DNA of 45,236 nt, from the NCBI GenBank assembly GCA_019638935.1, contig JAHBSW010000017.1:1-45236 (forward strand), given 5' to 3'. This document shows, in pieces, positions 8,989 to 16,540 of the stretch. Source of the DNA: Cryobacterium sp. GTDB lineage: Bacteria > Actinomycetota > Actinomycetes > Actinomycetales > Microbacteriaceae. Both the position numbers and the translations under genes were made by a program. The number at the start of each line of letters is the position of its first letter. Within the stretch, counting starts at the first letter, position 1. Below the pieces are notes generated by a model. That model saw nothing but the letters and a program-made list of their open reading frames with translations. It had not been told where the DNA came from and did not search any database.

Positions 8989-9785
8989 CCACTCCCACCA
9001 ACGTCACCACGACCCTGCGTCGACAGCGCGGGCTGACCGAAGAAGCCGCCGCGGCCGCCGTTGACCAAGCCTGCCGCAGGCTCCGCCTACCCACCATGCG
9101 GGCCGTGATGCACGAAGCGATCACGGCCGCGGAACGCGAGCAGCTGACCTACCAAGGCTTCCTCGCCGAACTCCTCCTCGCCGAGTGCGACGACCGGGAC
9201 CGAAGGTCCGTGGTCCGCCGCGTGTCCGCAGCCGGGTTCCCGAGGAACAAATGGCTCGGCGACTTCGACTACGACGCGAATCCGAACATCAACCCGGCGA
9301 CGATCCATACCCTCGCGAACGGGGACTGGATCCGCCGCGGCGACCCGCTCTGCTTGATCGGGGACTCCGGCACCGGGAAGTCGCACCTGCTCATCGGCCT
9401 GGGCACCGCCGCAGCTGAGAAAGGCTTCCGCGTCCGATACACCCTCGCCACGAAGCTCGTGAACGAGCTCGTCGAAGCCGCCGACGAGAAACAGCTCACC
9501 CGTACCATCAACCGGTACGGCCGCGTCGACCTGCTCCTGATCGACGAGCTCGGCTACATGGAACTCGACCGGCGCGGCGCGGAACTCCTGTTCCAGGTCC
9601 TCACCGAGCGCGAAGAGAAGAACTCCGTCGCGATTGCATCCAACGAGTCATTCAGCGCTTGGACGAAGACCTTCACCGACCCGCGCCTGTGCGCGGCGAT
9701 CGTGGACCGGCTCACGTTCAACGGCACCATCATCGAAACCGGCACCACCTCCTATCGCCTCAACTACACCCGTCAGCGGCAGTAG
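8985..9785 (+). CDS. istB: IS21-family transposition helper ATPase IstB
   Basis: DnaA/DnaC-like AAA+ ATPase that partners IstA in target selection and integration. The 266 residues match the usual length. Walker A is GDSGTGKSH (from G126), Walker B is LLLIDELGYM, and there is a sensor-type block (SVAIASNESFSAW). ATG 8985 overlaps the istA stop by 4 bases, the standard IS21 arrangement. It is followed, 15 bases downstream, by the end of the convergent regulator gene, which places the passenger cassette directly behind the transposition genes. Confidence 0.95.
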   Translation: MTTPTNVTTTLRRQRGLTEEAAAAAVDQACRRLRLPTMRAVMHEAITAAEREQLTYQGFLAELLLAECDDRDRRSVVRRVSAAGFPRNKWLGDFDYDANPNINPATIHTLANGDWIRRGDPLCLIGDSGTGKSHLLIGLGTAAAEKGFRVRYTLATKLVNELVEAADEKQLTRTINRYGRVDLLLIDELGYMELDRRGAELLFQVLTEREEKNSVAIASNESFSAWTKTFTDPRLCAAIVDRLTFNGTIIETGTTSYRLNYTRQRQ

Positions 9786-9800
9786 CGATCCGAAAGCCAT

Positions 9801-10190
9801 TCAGAGGTAGCGGCAGATGGACTCCGGTGTGCAGGCTTCGGACGCCGTAGCGGCCGCGTGCGCTCGAAGCTCGGCAATGCTCCCTCGCAGGGCGTGCAGC
9901 TGCTCGAGCTGCTCGTCGATCTCCACGAGTCGGCGGTCAAGGAGGTCCCGCACATGCGCGCACGGCGAACGGCCCGCGTCGCGAACATCGAGGATCTCCG
10001 CGGCCTGCGCAAGGGTGAGGCCCGCCGCGCGGGCCCGGCCGATGAACGCGAGCCGTTGCACCGTCTCGTCGCCATAGCTGCGGTACCCGGCCGGTGTGCG
10101 CTCCGGCGGCGGCAGCAGTCCGCGCTCCTCGTAGTACCGCAGCGTCGACGGCCTCGTCCTCGCCTTCTCCGCGAGCTCTCCGATCCGCAT
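9801..10190 (-). CDS. MerR-family metal-responsive regulator
   Basis: Transcription factor of the MerR family, 129 residues, divergent from merA. The N-terminus is the winged helix (MRIGELAEKARTRPSTLRYY, then GLLPP and GYRSY), followed by the long dimerisation helix. Three Cys lie in the effector region: one in SPCAHV and two in the tail ACTPESIC. Spacing is C-x42-C-x5-C, unlike mercury MerR proteins, where the second Cys is about 35 residues after the first and the third about 9 further, and unlike CueR (C-x7-C only). The start ATG (10188-10190) has a GGAGGTG ribosome site. It probably binds the palindrome between itself and merA. Placement beside merA suggests Hg(II) sensing, but the Cys pattern leaves the inducer open. 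Confidence 0.85.
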   Translation of the reverse strand: MRIGELAEKARTRPSTLRYYEERGLLPPPERTPAGYRSYGDETVQRLAFIGRARAAGLTLAQAAEILDVRDAGRSPCAHVRDLLDRRLVEIDEQLEQLHALRGSIAELRAHAAATASEACTPESICRYL

Positions 10191-10212
10191 TGTGACACCT
10201 CCACCAACGGGC

Positions 10213-10244
10213 TTGACCTTCAAGCATGCTTGAAGGTCCATTCT
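10213..10244 (+). promoter_or_regulatory. MerR-type promoter/operator for merA
   Basis: A perfect 24-base palindrome occupies 10215-10238 (half-site GACCTTCAAGCA). It overlaps a -35 hexamer TTGACC (10213-10218) and is followed by a weak -10-like CATTCT at 10239-10244. The 20-base spacing is longer than standard, which is the signature of promoters that MerR proteins activate by DNA untwisting. The outer ACCTT/AAGGT arms resemble the CueR/HmrR class of MerR operators. Confidence 0.8.
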
Positions 10245-10290
10245 GACGGATGTGACCGCGCAAGCGGCCCGGTTCACCCGAGGAGGCATC

Positions 10291-11667
10291 ATGACGCAGC
10301 ACAGCGAGTTCGATCTTGCGGTGATCGGCACGGGCGGGGCGGCGATGTCCGCCGCGATCCACGCCCGACTCGAAGGGGCCAGCGTGGTCGCCATCGAACG
10401 CGGCACCCTCGGCGGTACCTGCGTGAACGTCGGCTGTGTGCCCTCGAAGACGCTCCTCGCCGCCGCGCACACCCGCCACGCCGCCCTCGCGAACCCGTTC
10501 CCCGGCGCCCCCACGTCCGCCGGCACTGTCGACCTCGGCGCCCTCGTGCGGCAGAAGGATGACCTCGTCGGCATGCTCCGCCAGACCAAGTACGCCGACA
10601 TCGCCGCCGCCTACGGGTTCGACATCCTCCCCGGCGCCGCCACATTCACCGACCCGGCAACCCTCCTCATCGACGAACGACCGGTTCGTGCCAGGTCGTA
10701 TCTCGTCGCCATCGGCGCCGAACCGCACGTCCCGGCCATCCCCGGGCTTGAGCACGTCGACTACCTCACCTCGACCACGGCAATGGAACTCACCGAGTTG
10801 CCCGCCTCGCTCGTAGTGATCGGCGGCGGCTTCGTCGGCCTCGAACAAGCCCAGCTCTTCGCCCGCCTCGGCGTGGCCGTCACCATCATTGGCCGGCTCG
10901 CCCCGCACGCCGAGCCCGAACTCTCCTCCGAACTCCGCAAGGCCTTCCTCTCCGAGGGAATCACCGTCGTAGGCGACCGCGCCGCCACGATCATCCAGGA
11001 CGACGGCGTGGTGCGGGTGCGCACCCGCACCGGCAAGGCGGTCACCGGAGAACGCGTCCTCATCGCCACCGGACGCACACCACGCGCCAACGGGCTCGAC
11101 CTCGCCGCGGCGGGCGTCGCGACCGACGACCGCGGCTTCATCATCGTCGACGAGCAGCAGCGGACCACGAACCCGGTCGTGTTCGCCGCCGGCGACGTCA
11201 CCGACGTGCCCCAGTACGTGTACGTCGCCGCGATGGCCGGGAAGATCGCAGCCCGCAACGCCCTCGGCCACCACGAACAGGTCGACTACACCGGGCTGCC
11301 CTCCGTCCTGTTCACCGCGCCGCAGCTCGGCTCCGCCGGCATCACCGAAGCCGAAGCCATCGCCGCCGGATACCGGTGCGCCTGCCGATACCTGAGGCTG
11401 TCCGATGTGCCCCGAGCCATCACGAACCACAACACCCGCGGCGGCATCAAGATCGTCGCCGACGCGGACACCGGCAAAGTCCTCGGCGTCCATGCCCTCG
11501 CCGAAACCGCCGGCGAGATGATGCTCGCCGCGACCTACGCCATTAAAGCCGGATTCACCGTCACCCAACTCGCCGACACGTGGGCCCCGTACCTCACCAT
11601 GGCCGAAGGCATCCGCCTCACCGCGAACCTCTTCCGCAACGAACTCCCCACCTCCTGCTGCGCCTGA
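10291..11667 (+). CDS. merA: Mercuric reductase (no N-terminal NmerA domain)
   Basis: FAD-dependent disulfide oxidoreductase that reduces Hg(II) to volatile Hg(0) with NADPH in the cytoplasm. The 458-residue form lacks the optional N-terminal heavy-metal domain. The FAD site is AVIGTGGAAMSAAI, the redox-active disulfide is GTCVNVGCVPSK, the NAD(P)H site is VIGGGFVGLEQA, and the second FAD motif is VFAAGDVTD. The C-terminus ends SCCA: the vicinal Cys pair that delivers Hg to the active site and separates MerA from dihydrolipoamide dehydrogenase and glutathione reductase. ATG 10291 follows an AGGAGG ribosome site. No merT, merP or merB is in the element, so uptake would have to come from elsewhere or be passive. 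Confidence 0.93.
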   Translation: MTQHSEFDLAVIGTGGAAMSAAIHARLEGASVVAIERGTLGGTCVNVGCVPSKTLLAAAHTRHAALANPFPGAPTSAGTVDLGALVRQKDDLVGMLRQTKYADIAAAYGFDILPGAATFTDPATLLIDERPVRARSYLVAIGAEPHVPAIPGLEHVDYLTSTTAMELTELPASLVVIGGGFVGLEQAQLFARLGVAVTIIGRLAPHAEPELSSELRKAFLSEGITVVGDRAATIIQDDGVVRVRTRTGKAVTGERVLIATGRTPRANGLDLAAAGVATDDRGFIIVDEQQRTTNPVVFAAGDVTDVPQYVYVAAMAGKIAARNALGHHEQVDYTGLPSVLFTAPQLGSAGITEAEAIAAGYRCACRYLRLSDVPRAITNHNTRGGIKIVADADTGKVLGVHALAETAGEMMLAATYAIKAGFTVTQLADTWAPYLTMAEGIRLTANLFRNELPTSCCA

Positions 11668-11719
11668 CAGCAGACAGCGCCCCACATCGAACCGACGCCT
11701 CGACGGGGCCACTTCAAAA

Positions 11720-11754
11720 CGTCACCCCGGGGCCAGATCAGGTTGACAAAGTCA
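11720..11754 (-). repeat. Right inverted repeat of the IS21-family element
   Basis: Reverse complement partner of 7179-7213 (29 of 35 positions). It lies 52 bases after the merA stop, so merA sits snugly inside the element. The inner 17 bases are identical to the left end. Confidence 0.85.
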
Positions 11755-11760
11755 ACTATG
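11755..11760. repeat. Right copy of target-site duplication (ACTATG)
   Basis: Identical to 7173-7178 and directly abutting the CA that ends the element. Confidence 0.8.
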
Positions 11761-12019
11761 TTCTCGACCTCTGCGACGAGGTGATCGGGGTCCGCGGGGA
11801 GCGACAGGCGACGTTCCTGTGGCTTGTCGGTGACGTGTCGCCGACGACCGGACGGGCTCGCAGCAGCGGCGGCTCTACGACCAGCGAAAGGCGGAGATCC
11901 TGCCGCAGCAGGGTATCCGGCTCGTCGTGATCCACAAGTCGGAGTTCACGACCAAGGCCGACAGGATCGTGCGCGATCATGAGCGCGACATCGCCGTCGT
12001 CCGCGCCCGCCTTGTCTGA
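11761..12019 (+). pseudogene. 3' fragment of the interrupted defence-operon gene, also frameshifted/deleted
   Basis: This continues the frame begun at 7145: VLDLCDEVIGVRGERQATF, then WLVGDVSPTTGR, up to about 11858. After that the sensible frame changes: RRLYDQRKAEILPQQGIRL and VVIHKSEFTTKADRIVRDH end at TGA 12017-12019. The two segments read like the start and end of one conserved protein of the kind found near restriction genes, with the middle missing. From memory, relatives carry a VSR/DUF559-like nuclease core there. The gene therefore has two lesions, the IS insertion and an internal deletion, and is dead. The order of events is not known. Confidence 0.7.
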
Positions 12020-12062
12020 CCTCGGAAGCCCGCCATGACCGGTACACGTCTGGCACATCGAG

Positions 12063-12090
12063 GCTGACCCCGCCTGACGGCGGGCTCAGC
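12063..12090. other. GC-rich hairpin upstream of the relaxase gene (terminator or oriT candidate)
   Basis: An imperfect inverted repeat: arm GCTGACCCCGCC, loop around TGA, return arm CGGCGGGCTCAGC. It lies 37 bases before the MobF relaxase start and 43 bases after the preceding pseudogene. There is no run of T after it. It could terminate the defence operon or be part of the origin of transfer, because MobF relaxases often act on hairpins close to their own gene. Confidence 0.4.
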
Positions 12091-12126
12091 GGCTCACCTC
12101 TTCTTTGACGAGAGAGGCGGTGCCGG

Positions 12127-15100
12127 GTGTCGGTTTCGATGCGGGTCATGGATGCGGGGGACGGCTACAAGTACCTGCTGCGCACCGTGGCATCCGCCGA
12201 CGGCGAGCGGGCGCTCTCGACTCCGCTGACCCGTTACTACGCAGAGCAGGGCACTCCACCCGGCTGCTGGATGGGCGGCGGCCTTGCCGCGCTCGGGAAC
12301 GGCGAGATCCACGAAGGTGCGCAGGTGTCCGAGGCGCAGCTCCAGCTCCTGCTGGGTATGGGCCTTGACCCGGTGACGGGCGATCCGATGGGGAAGGCGT
12401 ACCCGGTGTTCCCGGCCGTTGAGGATCGGATCGCCACGCGGCTCTCCCGGCTCGATCCGGCGCTGGGCGCGGCGGATCGCGCCGAGGCAGTCGCGGTGAT
12501 CGAGACCGAGGAATCGGCGCGCAGGTCGCGGCGGGCGGTCGCGGGGTTTGACTTCACGTTCTCACTGCCGAAGTCCGCGTCGGTGCTGTGGGGTCTTGCG
12601 GACGCAGCGACTCAGGCGCAGTTCGCAGGGGCGCACCATGCGGCCGTTGCAGAGGTCGTTGCGTTCATGGAGCGGGAGGTTGCGGCGACACGCTCGGGCG
12701 CAACCACCCGCGACGGCGCTGTTGCGCAGGTCGAAGTGACGGGGCTGATCGCCACGGCGTTCGATCATTTCGATTCGCGGGCGGGTGATCCGCAGTTGCA
12801 CACGCATGTAGTGGTGAGCAACAAGGTGCGCACTGTGTTCGACGGCAAGTGGCGGTCGCTGGACAGCCGGCCGCTGCACGCGGCGACCGTGGCGCTGAGC
12901 GAGCTGCACAACGCGGTCTTCGCCGACCACCTCACCCGCGCGCTCGGCGTGGGTTGGGAGCGGCGCGAGCGGGGAGCTGACCGCAATCCGGTGTGGGCGG
13001 TCGCCACGGTGCCGGAGGAGTTGGTCGCGGAGTTCTCGTCCCGGTCCCGGCACATCGACATCGAGAAGGACCGCCTGATCGCCGAGTACGAGATCGCGCA
13101 CGGGCACGCGCCGTCGCGGGAGACGATCATCCGGCTGCGGCAGCAGGCGACGCTGGCAACCCGGCCCGACAAGGAAGTCCGCCCACTCGCCGACCTCGCC
13201 CAGGAGTGGCGCACCCGAGCGAGCCGACTGCTGGGCCGGGACGCAACCGAATGGGCGCGAGAAGCCGTCGCGGTCGAGCCCGCGAAGCTCCTGCGCGCGG
13301 AGGATGTGCCGCTGGAGCGGATCGCCAGGCTCGGCGCGTCGGTGGTCGCCGCGGTTGCCGAGAAGCGCACGACGTGGAGCCACTGGAATCTCTACGCCGA
13401 GGCCGCACGCCAGACGATGGGCTGGCGCTTCACCGCCACCGAGGACCGCGAGGCGATCACGGGGATGGTCACCGACGCCGCGGAGCAGGCGTCCATCCGG
13501 CTCACGCCGCCCGAGCTGGCCTCCAGCCCCGCCGCGTTCCAGCGCGCGGACGGGACGAGCATGTTCCGCCCCCGCAACACCGCCCGCTACAGCGGTGCCG
13601 CGGTGCTCGCCGCCGAGGACCGTCTGCTTGCACGCTCCCGCGAGCAGGTTGCACCGCGCCTGGCCGACGCAACCATCGCGCACGCGCTGCAACCCCACCG
13701 TGGGCGCACGCTCGGCGACGACCAGCGCGCCGCGCTCGCAGCGATTGCGTCGTCGGGTCGGGTACTCGACCTGCTCGTCGGCCCTGCGGGGGCGGGGAAG
13801 ACCACCGCGCTGCGCGCGCTGCGGCGTGCGTGGGAGGCCGAGCACGGGCGCGGCGCGGTCGTCGGTCTGGCACCGTCCGCGGTCGCGGCCGAGGTGCTGG
13901 CCGGTGACCTCGGCATCCCGACGGAGAACACCGCGAAGTGGTGGCAGACCCACCGCGACCACGGCACCGGGTTCACCGCCGGGCAGCTCGTGATCGTGGA
14001 CGAGGCATCCCTCGCCGGGACGCTCGCGCTCGACCGGCTCGTGCGCGTCGCAGCCGACGCCGGAGCGAAGGTGCTGCTCGTGGGCGATCCCGCGCAACTC
14101 CAGTCCGTCGACGCCGGGGGAGCGTTCGGGATGCTCGTCGCCGACCGTGCCGACGTGCCCGAGTTGACCGACGTGCGCCGCATCACCGCAGCCTGGGAGA
14201 AGGGTGCCACCCGCGATCTACGCAACGGCCGCATCGAAGCCATCGACACCTACCAGGCCCACGGTCGTATCCGGGCGGGCGAAACCGAGCGCATGGCCGA
14301 CGCCGCCTACGCCGCCTGGCAGCGCGACCGCGCGTTGGGGCTGGCGAGCATCCTCATTGCCGAGTCGAGCGCGATGGTCACCACCCTGAACCGGCGCGCC
14401 CGCGCCGACCTCATCCTCGCCGGGCAGGTCGACGCGCGCGCCGAGGTGCGGCTGCACGACTGCACCGAGGCGTCCGTCGGGGACGCGATCATCACCCGCC
14501 GCAACGACCGTGAACTGCGCACCGGACGCGGCTGGGTGCGCAACGGCAGCCGGTGGACGATCACCGCCATCGGCATCGACGGGTCGCTACGAGTGCGGCC
14601 TGCCGGGCGACGCGGAGGCGCGACGCTGCGACTCCCTGCCGGATACGTCGCCGAGCATGTCGAACTCGGCTACGCGGTCACCGCATACCGGGCGCAAGGA
14701 GTCACGGTCGACACCGGACACACGCTCATCGAGCCCGGCGCGACCCGCGAGAACTTCTACGTCGCCATGACCCGTGGCAAGGCCGGGAACTTCGCCTATG
14801 TCTCCCTCAACCGCCCCGATGATGACCACATTCACCCGCCCGCTCAGGACACCCTCGTGGTCGCGGCGCGCAAGGTGCTCGCCGGGGTGCTCCAGCACGT
14901 CGGCGCGGAACTCTCCGCCCGCCAGACGATCGCCGCCGAGCAGGATGTGTGGGGCTCGGTCGCGCAACTCGCCGCCGAATACGAGACCATCGCCGCCGCC
15001 GCGCAACAGCCACGGTGGGAGGCTCTGCTGCGAAGGACGCGGCTCACCGAGGCCGAGGCATCCGCAGCAATCGACTCGACCGCGTTCGGCGTGCTCAGCG

Positions 15101-15672
15101 CAGAGCTGCGCCGAGCCGAAGCCGACGGCTACGATGCCGAGCGCCTTCTGAGCGCTCTCGTCGCTTCTCGTCCGCTCAATGACGCGGGCGATGTGGCCGC
15201 GGTGCTCCACGAGCGGGTGATCCGCGCCCTGGAGCACACGAACGGCGCGGGGCGCGTGCGCCAGCCCGCCACGCCCATCGCCGGAGTCGTCACTCCCGCG
15301 CTCGGCCCGATGGACGACGATATGCGCAGCGCACTCCGTGAACGTGCCGCGCTCATCGAGCAGCGAGCAGACGCGCTCGTCACCGAGGCCGTCGAGTCCT
15401 CGGGGGAGTGGATCTCGGGACTCGGGATGGAACCCTCTGATCCGCAGCTCGCCGCACTTTGGCGACGCGAGGCACGCACCGTCGCGGCCTATCGCGACAA
15501 GTACGGCATCGCCGTGGCCAGGGGGCTCGGCCTTGTCGGCGATGATGCTTCGCAACGCGCAGACGCGGCACGAGCACGCGCCGCGACCCTTCGCGCGCAA
15601 CAGCTCGCGGTACGCGCGGCAGAACCTGGACCGACCACCCGCAGTCTCAGGGTCGCTGGGCCGCGCCTGTAA
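12127..15672 (+). CDS. MobF-family relaxase/helicase (TraA/TrwC-like)
   Basis: Conjugative relaxase: it nicks oriT, stays covalently attached to the strand and unwinds it. The N-terminal domain has the catalytic Tyr pair in TRYYAE (Y37, Y38) and the HUH metal site (H214 in FDHFDS; H225 and H227 in PQLHTHVV). The C-terminal two thirds is a RecD-like helicase: Walker A VGPAGAGKTTAL (from V551), Walker B-type VIVDEASLAG, GDPAQLQSVD, and a late motif around YAVTAYRAQGVTVD and VAMTRGK. At 1181 residues it is full length. GTG 12127 has an upstream GAGAGAGG; ATG 12139 is an alternative. No coupling protein or type IV secretion genes are visible, so in this window it marks a mobilisable or conjugative element whose other parts lie outside. 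Confidence 0.93.
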   Translation: MSVSMRVMDAGDGYKYLLRTVASADGERALSTPLTRYYAEQGTPPGCWMGGGLAALGNGEIHEGAQVSEAQLQLLLGMGLDPVTGDPMGKAYPVFPAVEDRIATRLSRLDPALGAADRAEAVAVIETEESARRSRRAVAGFDFTFSLPKSASVLWGLADAATQAQFAGAHHAAVAEVVAFMEREVAATRSGATTRDGAVAQVEVTGLIATAFDHFDSRAGDPQLHTHVVVSNKVRTVFDGKWRSLDSRPLHAATVALSELHNAVFADHLTRALGVGWERRERGADRNPVWAVATVPEELVAEFSSRSRHIDIEKDRLIAEYEIAHGHAPSRETIIRLRQQATLATRPDKEVRPLADLAQEWRTRASRLLGRDATEWAREAVAVEPAKLLRAEDVPLERIARLGASVVAAVAEKRTTWSHWNLYAEAARQTMGWRFTATEDREAITGMVTDAAEQASIRLTPPELASSPAAFQRADGTSMFRPRNTARYSGAAVLAAEDRLLARSREQVAPRLADATIAHALQPHRGRTLGDDQRAALAAIASSGRVLDLLVGPAGAGKTTALRALRRAWEAEHGRGAVVGLAPSAVAAEVLAGDLGIPTENTAKWWQTHRDHGTGFTAGQLVIVDEASLAGTLALDRLVRVAADAGAKVLLVGDPAQLQSVDAGGAFGMLVADRADVPELTDVRRITAAWEKGATRDLRNGRIEAIDTYQAHGRIRAGETERMADAAYAAWQRDRALGLASILIAESSAMVTTLNRRARADLILAGQVDARAEVRLHDCTEASVGDAIITRRNDRELRTGRGWVRNGSRWTITAIGIDGSLRVRPAGRRGGATLRLPAGYVAEHVELGYAVTAYRAQGVTVDTGHTLIEPGATRENFYVAMTRGKAGNFAYVSLNRPDDDHIHPPAQDTLVVAARKVLAGVLQHVGAELSARQTIAAEQDVWGSVAQLAAEYETIAAAAQQPRWEALLRRTRLTEAEASAAIDSTAFGVLSAELRRAEADGYDAERLLSALVASRPLNDAGDVAAVLHERVIRALEHTNGAGRVRQPATPIAGVVTPALGPMDDDMRSALRERAALIEQRADALVTEAVESSGEWISGLGMEPSDPQLAALWRREARTVAAYRDKYGIAVARGLGLVGDDASQRADAARARAATLRAQQLAVRAAEPGPTTRSLRVAGPRL

Positions 15673-15930
15673 GGGCAGAACGGGCATGCTCAGCGACTGC
15701 TCATTGCGAGCCGACATGCCACTGGGCTGGAGTGCGCGCCAGACGCGGGGCTCCTTACTTGGCGCTCTCGCGACTCCCGCCGCATCCCTTCCGCGTCTCG
15801 CGGGTCGGGCGTACCCTGATCTTGAGGTAGTAGCCACGATTTCTAGGTCGCTTTCGACGGTCCCTCGGGACACTCACCACATGATCTACCTCCTCGGCGG
15901 AGCTACGCACCCTCTCGGGAGGCGGACATC

Positions 15931-16308
15931 GTGTTCCGACTGCTCTGGAATCTCAGCATCCGAGTTCGGCTGTTCCTGCGGACGTACATGCCGACGAACA
16001 TCCTGCTCGACGCGCTGCACACGCGCCGCGGCCTGAAGTGGGGCGTGCCCGCCATGCTCATCGCCGTGCTGTACCTGCTCGGCGCGTGGCTGCTGACGGT
16101 GTGGATCGCCGACGGCGGGCCGGGCTGGCTGAACCTGGTCGTGCTGCTGTTCATCTGGAACGCGCTGAAGTTCCTCGTCAACGGCCCGATCACCCTCATC
16201 ATCCTGATCCGGGCTCGCCGCGCCGAGCGGCGCCAAGCCTTCGAGCAGAAGTCGGCGGCTTACGCGATGGGCGGGCCTCCTCCGGTGCTCGCCTCTACGA
16301 GAGGCTGA
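15931..16308 (+). CDS. Small membrane protein downstream of the relaxase
   Basis: A 125-residue protein with two strongly hydrophobic segments (about residues 39-60, GVPAMLIAVLYLLGAWLLTV, and 67-92, LNLVVLLFIWNALKFLVNGP), an Arg-rich tail and a short disordered C-terminus. GTG 15931 follows GGGAGGCGGACATC, a good ribosome site. Similar short proteins are often found with actinobacterial relaxases on plasmids and integrative elements and are sometimes mislabelled as permeases; I see no transporter motif. The 258 bases between it and the relaxase contain no gene I can support. Function unknown. Confidence 0.7.
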   Translation: MFRLLWNLSIRVRLFLRTYMPTNILLDALHTRRGLKWGVPAMLIAVLYLLGAWLLTVWIADGGPGWLNLVVLLFIWNALKFLVNGPITLIILIRARRAERRQAFEQKSAAYAMGGPPPVLASTRG

Positions 16309-16540
16309 CAAGCCCCGCTGTCGCGCCTCTCATACCGCAGGCCGCGCGAAAGGGGGGAGGGAGCGACCGAGGCGCTACCGCGCTAGCGCGCCGATTAGCC
16401 GACTCCGGCTGTTCGTTGGACGCCGTCAGGCGCAAGAAGCACCGACGCGTGGAAGGTTCGGAGTTGGCATCGACGGGGGGCCACTCATGGCACATAGAAT
16501 CCGACGACGATGACGATTGAGCACTTTCTGGGGGCTACGG

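Larger units (their letters stand above)
7179..11754 (+). mobile_element. IS21-family element carrying merR-like and merA passenger genes (4576 bp)
   Basis: The element begins with TG and ends with CA. Its outermost 35 bases form imperfect inverted repeats (29 of 35 match, the inner 17 perfectly), and it is flanked by ACTATG on both sides. Inside each end the core TGGCCCC recurs (7198, 7222 and 7267 at the left; the complement at 11705-11711 and 11729-11735 at the right), as is typical of the repeated transposase-binding sites of IS21 ends. It encodes istA and istB in the usual overlapping arrangement and then, still inside the ends, a divergent MerR-family regulator and a mercuric reductase. 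Plain IS21 elements are about 2-2.6 kb, so nearly 2 kb is passenger DNA. The intact ends, target duplication and open reading frames suggest a recent and possibly active insertion. Confidence 0.9.

Noticed and set aside
9801-10601. Longer start for the MerR regulator at 10601
   Set aside because: It would overlap the operator and the beginning of merA; MRIGELAEKA with a GGAGGTG site at 10190 is the normal MerR N-terminus.
16038-16520. 160-residue plus-strand ORF across the small membrane protein end and the gap before ackA
   Set aside because: It is Arg-rich shadow sequence in a second frame of the membrane protein, with no ribosome site.
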